64,000 bases of DNA from JABDMH01 sp965223165 (GTDB lineage: Bacteria > Bacteroidota > Bacteroidia > Chitinophagales > Saprospiraceae). The stretch's first letter is position 1; every line of letters begins with the position of its first letter. Made by a program: the position numbers and the translations under genes. The stretch is taken from NCBI GenBank assembly GCA_965223165.1, contig CBDCVQ010000007.1, forward strand, positions 62,001 to 126,000. Direction: 5' to 3'. The notes under the pieces were generated by a model. The model saw nothing but the letters and a program-made list of their open reading frames with translations. It searched no databases and had not been told where the DNA came from. Positions 61,564 to 64,000 of this stretch are shown piece after piece.

Positions 61564-63678
61564 ATGGTGTTTACTCCCCTCCTGGATCAAGAAATCACTT
61601 ATGTCAAGGGCGTAGGGCCCACCAAGAGTCAATTGCTCCAAAAAGAGCTGGGCGTGCAGACTGTGCGAGATCTCCTCCTGGATTTTCCCATGCGCTACGA
61701 GGATCGCACCCAGTTCAAGCAAATCTCTCAAATCCAGGGTAGCAATGAGGTGGTGCAGCTGAAAGGCTATCTATCTAGTCTGGGCGTAGTAGGTAGTGGT
61801 CGAAAGAAGCGTTTGGTGGGCAACTTCACGGACCAGACGGGTTCCTTAGAGCTGGTGTGGTTCCGGAGTATCAAGTGGATGAAGGAAAACCTCAAGCTCA
61901 GGCATCCCTACATCGTGCACGGCCGAGTCTCCAAGTTTGGCCGCCGATTGAACATGGCGCATCCCGAGATTGAGGAGATCGCCCGCGGGGGCAGTCAAGC
62001 TCCCCTCACCTTTGTGCCGGTCTACCGCAGCACGGAGCGGCTGGGAGCGACGGGCCTGGACAGCCGAGGTAGACGCCGCGTCATGAAGCATCTCTTTGAC
62101 ATGGTGTCACCCCATGACCTTCCTGAGCATCTGCCTCCCTACCTCGTCGAAAAGCTTCGTTTTCCTTCCTACTATGAGGCCATCAAGGGCATCCATTTCC
62201 CCGCAGACAACAAGCAGCTACTTGCCGCCGAAAGAAGGCTGAAGTTTGAGGAGCTCTTTATGATGCAGATGGGCATCGTCAAGCACTACCTGGATCGTAA
62301 GCAGCATATCATCGGTCATGTCTTTGCCGAGATAGGCGCGCAGTTCAATACCTTCTACAAGGATCACCTTCCCTTTGCGCTCACGAATGCGCAGAAGAAG
62401 GTACTGCGGGAGATACGGTCCGACTTGCGATCAGGCCAGCAGATGAACCGACTGCTCCAGGGGGATGTGGGGAGTGGCAAGACGGCGGTCGCCCTGATGT
62501 CTATGCTCATCGCCATCGACAATGGGTACCAGGCGTGCCTGATGGCTCCGACAGAGATTCTCGCCCAGCAACATCTCGCCTCCATCCGGCAGCTGCTCTC
62601 CGGCTTAAAAGTCAGAACAAGTATCCTGACCGGCTCCTTTCGGGGAAAAAAGCGAGAAGAGCTGCTCAAGCTACTCCGACTCGGTGAGATACATATACTC
62701 ATCGGCACCCACGCACTGATCGAAGATCGCGTCAGTTTTCACAATTTGGGCCTAGCCATCATTGACGAACAGCACCGATTTGGCGTCGCTCAACGGGCCA
62801 AACTATGGGAAAAGGGTGGCGATCACCCCCCGCATATCTTGGTTATGACCGCAACCCCCATTCCCAGGACCTTGCATATGACGGTGTACGGGGACCTCGA
62901 CGTATCGGTCATCGACGAACTGCCCCCGGGCCGGAAGCCCGTGCAGACTTTTCACAAGACGGAATACTACCGTCCGAAGCTGATCAAGTTTATGAAGGAC
63001 CAAATCCGGCTCGGGCGCCAGATCTACGTGGTGTATCCGCTGATCGAAGAATCGGAAACGCTCGATCTCGAAGACTTGAACAATGGATATGAAAGACTGC
63101 TGGCAGACTTTCCCAAACCTGAGTATCAGATCAGCGTCGTGCATGGCCGCATGAAGCAGGAGCAAAAGGACTTTGAGATGCAGCGCTTCGTGGAGGGAAA
63201 GACCCACATCATGGTTGCGACTACGGTCATTGAGGTGGGTGTAAACATACCAAACGCCTCCGTGATGGTCATCGAAAATAGTGAGCGCTTTGGTCTCTCG
63301 CAGCTACATCAGCTCCGGGGCCGAGTGGGTCGTGGGGCAGAGCAGTCGTACTGTATCTTGATGAGCAGCTACAAGCTGACGACGGATGGCAAGGAGCGTC
63401 TACAGACCATGGTACGGACAAACGATGGATTTGAGATCGCCGAAGTTGACCTGAAACTGCGGGGCCCGGGCAGTATGTCTGGCACCAAACAGAGCGGCCT
63501 GCCGGTGTTGAAGATTGCCAACATCATCAAGGACAACAAATTGCTGCAGGTTGCCCGGCAAATCGCCACGAGGATACTGGATAAGGACCCGCACCTCATG
63601 GCCGAGTATCACCAGCCGTTGAAAAAGTACCTACAAAAGTATGGCGAGTCGCAAGAAGACTGGAGTAAAATCAGTTGA
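61564..63678 (+). CDS. recG: ATP-dependent DNA helicase RecG
   Basis: RecG remodels stalled replication forks and Holliday junctions. The 704-residue protein has the N-terminal wedge/OB domain (YVKGVGPTKSQLLQKELGV, about residues 13-31), Walker A LLQGDVGSGKTAVAL (about 297-311), the DEQH box IIDEQHRFGVAQRAKL, motif III MTATPIPRTLHMT, and motif VI QLHQLRGRVGRG. The RecG-specific RFGLSQL and LRGPGSMSGTKQSGLP segments are present. Length is normal. Confidence 0.97.
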   Translation: MVFTPLLDQEITYVKGVGPTKSQLLQKELGVQTVRDLLLDFPMRYEDRTQFKQISQIQGSNEVVQLKGYLSSLGVVGSGRKKRLVGNFTDQTGSLELVWFRSIKWMKENLKLRHPYIVHGRVSKFGRRLNMAHPEIEEIARGGSQAPLTFVPVYRSTERLGATGLDSRGRRRVMKHLFDMVSPHDLPEHLPPYLVEKLRFPSYYEAIKGIHFPADNKQLLAAERRLKFEELFMMQMGIVKHYLDRKQHIIGHVFAEIGAQFNTFYKDHLPFALTNAQKKVLREIRSDLRSGQQMNRLLQGDVGSGKTAVALMSMLIAIDNGYQACLMAPTEILAQQHLASIRQLLSGLKVRTSILTGSFRGKKREELLKLLRLGEIHILIGTHALIEDRVSFHNLGLAIIDEQHRFGVAQRAKLWEKGGDHPPHILVMTATPIPRTLHMTVYGDLDVSVIDELPPGRKPVQTFHKTEYYRPKLIKFMKDQIRLGRQIYVVYPLIEESETLDLEDLNNGYERLLADFPKPEYQISVVHGRMKQEQKDFEMQRFVEGKTHIMVATTVIEVGVNIPNASVMVIENSERFGLSQLHQLRGRVGRGAEQSYCILMSSYKLTTDGKERLQTMVRTNDGFEIAEVDLKLRGPGSMSGTKQSGLPVLKIANIIKDNKLLQVARQIATRILDKDPHLMAEYHQPLKKYLQKYGESQEDWSKIS

Positions 63679-63778
63679 TTTGCAGTCTCCGACCTTGGTC
63701 TGCGACATCGACCCCTTGGTAGATTAATATTGGCGGGCATACACGATCCTCGATAGATTATACGTAAAGAGAAATATC

Positions 63779-64000
63779 ATGAAAGGAAAATATAAAGCGA
63801 CCGGATGTGCCAGGTTTTTCATTGCACTGCTGATCCTGGCCCCCTTGGCCTACATTGGCGCATCGTACTACAACGGACAGAATGGTCTGGAAAACGTCAA
63901 GCGGCTCATCGGATGGGATGGTTCAAAAGAGGAGGTCGACCGCAGTGATGTCGCAGATCTGCAAAAACAGTTGCAAGAGTTGAAGCGGGAAAATCGGGAT
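63779..64000 (+). CDS. N-terminal part of a membrane-anchored coiled-coil protein (cut by window edge)
   Basis: The frame from the ATG at 63779 is open to the window end (74 codons). It has a basic start (MKGKYKATGCARF), a hydrophobic helix (FFIALLILAPLAYIGASYY, about residues 13-31), and then a charged, Gln/Glu/Leu-rich segment (DLQKQLQELKRENRD) that should form a coiled coil. The AAAGAGAAA stretch 5 bp upstream could serve as a ribosome site. The product is unknown. Confidence 0.65.
   Translation, partial: MKGKYKATGCARFFIALLILAPLAYIGASYYNGQNGLENVKRLIGWDGSKEEVDRSDVADLQKQLQELKRENRD

Overview
The window is a stretch of a Bacteroidota chromosome, probably from a gliding or type IX secretion lineage such as Saprospiria (the class is inference). 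The evidence is a gldKLMN cluster with a PorP/SprF protein, several promoters of the Bacteroidota type (TTTG-N19-TAnnTTTG), an atpDC pair separated from the rest of the ATP synthase, a K+-type membrane pyrophosphatase, a second short DnaE, an ECF sigma/anti-sigma/DUF4097 operon, and many start codons without a Shine-Dalgarno sequence. Base composition looks moderate and fairly even, except for an AT-richer middle part of dnaE. I see no phage, IS element, CRISPR array or rRNA. There is one tRNA, Leu-UAG.

Layout. 1-6.4 kb (minus): a two-component-type beta-propeller sensor cut by the left edge, the tail-specific protease Prc, and the pyrophosphatase HppA with a one-base frameshift in a run of eight C (G on the coding strand). 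6.5-9.7 kb: a nitroreductase diverging from a DtxR/TroA/TroB-type metal uptake operon, with a 24-bp palindrome in the shared promoter region. The matching permease lies 49 kb away (58.4 kb) and is fused to its own DtxR-like regulator. 9.6-16.4 kb (minus): an operon of beta-CASP hydrolase, lipoprotein and DUF5723 outer-membrane protein, then ECF sigma, anti-sigma and DUF4097. 16.5-24 kb: gltX with a small conserved gene, a polysaccharide deacetylase, a YkvA-like protein, PepP, an RskA-like anti-sigma factor and atpDC.

24.2-29 kb is the most unusual region. It is a three-gene operon of DUF5691 protein, YehL-like MoxR AAA+ ATPase and YehM-like DUF5682 protein, without the VWA and SWIM partners usual for this family. 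29-34 kb holds ScpA, an RsmI-like methyltransferase and a short DnaE with over 200 bp of two different tandem repeats directly before its start codon. 34-39 kb holds the tRNA, rel, a Fur-family regulator and purA. 39-43 kb (minus) is a tightly coupled operon of RimK-like ligase, AstE/AspA-like hydrolase, PBP4 and a lipoprotein methyltransferase. 43-49.6 kb holds an MFS transporter, a beta-helix lipoprotein and a three-gene glycosyltransferase operon that fits polyprenyl-phosphate-sugar synthesis and use.

49.7-55.4 kb (minus) is the T9SS/gliding core porP/sprF, gldK, gldL, gldM, gldN, with a good promoter upstream of gldK and a rho-independent terminator after gldN. 55.5-64 kb has a 111-bp tandem repeat, a PhnP-like hydrolase, an outer-membrane barrel protein, Ppx, the permease-regulator fusion, rbfA with a hairpin in its leader, an acyltransferase-like membrane protein, recG, and the start of a membrane/coiled-coil protein cut by the right edge.

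All assignments come from reading sequence and motifs; no database search was run.
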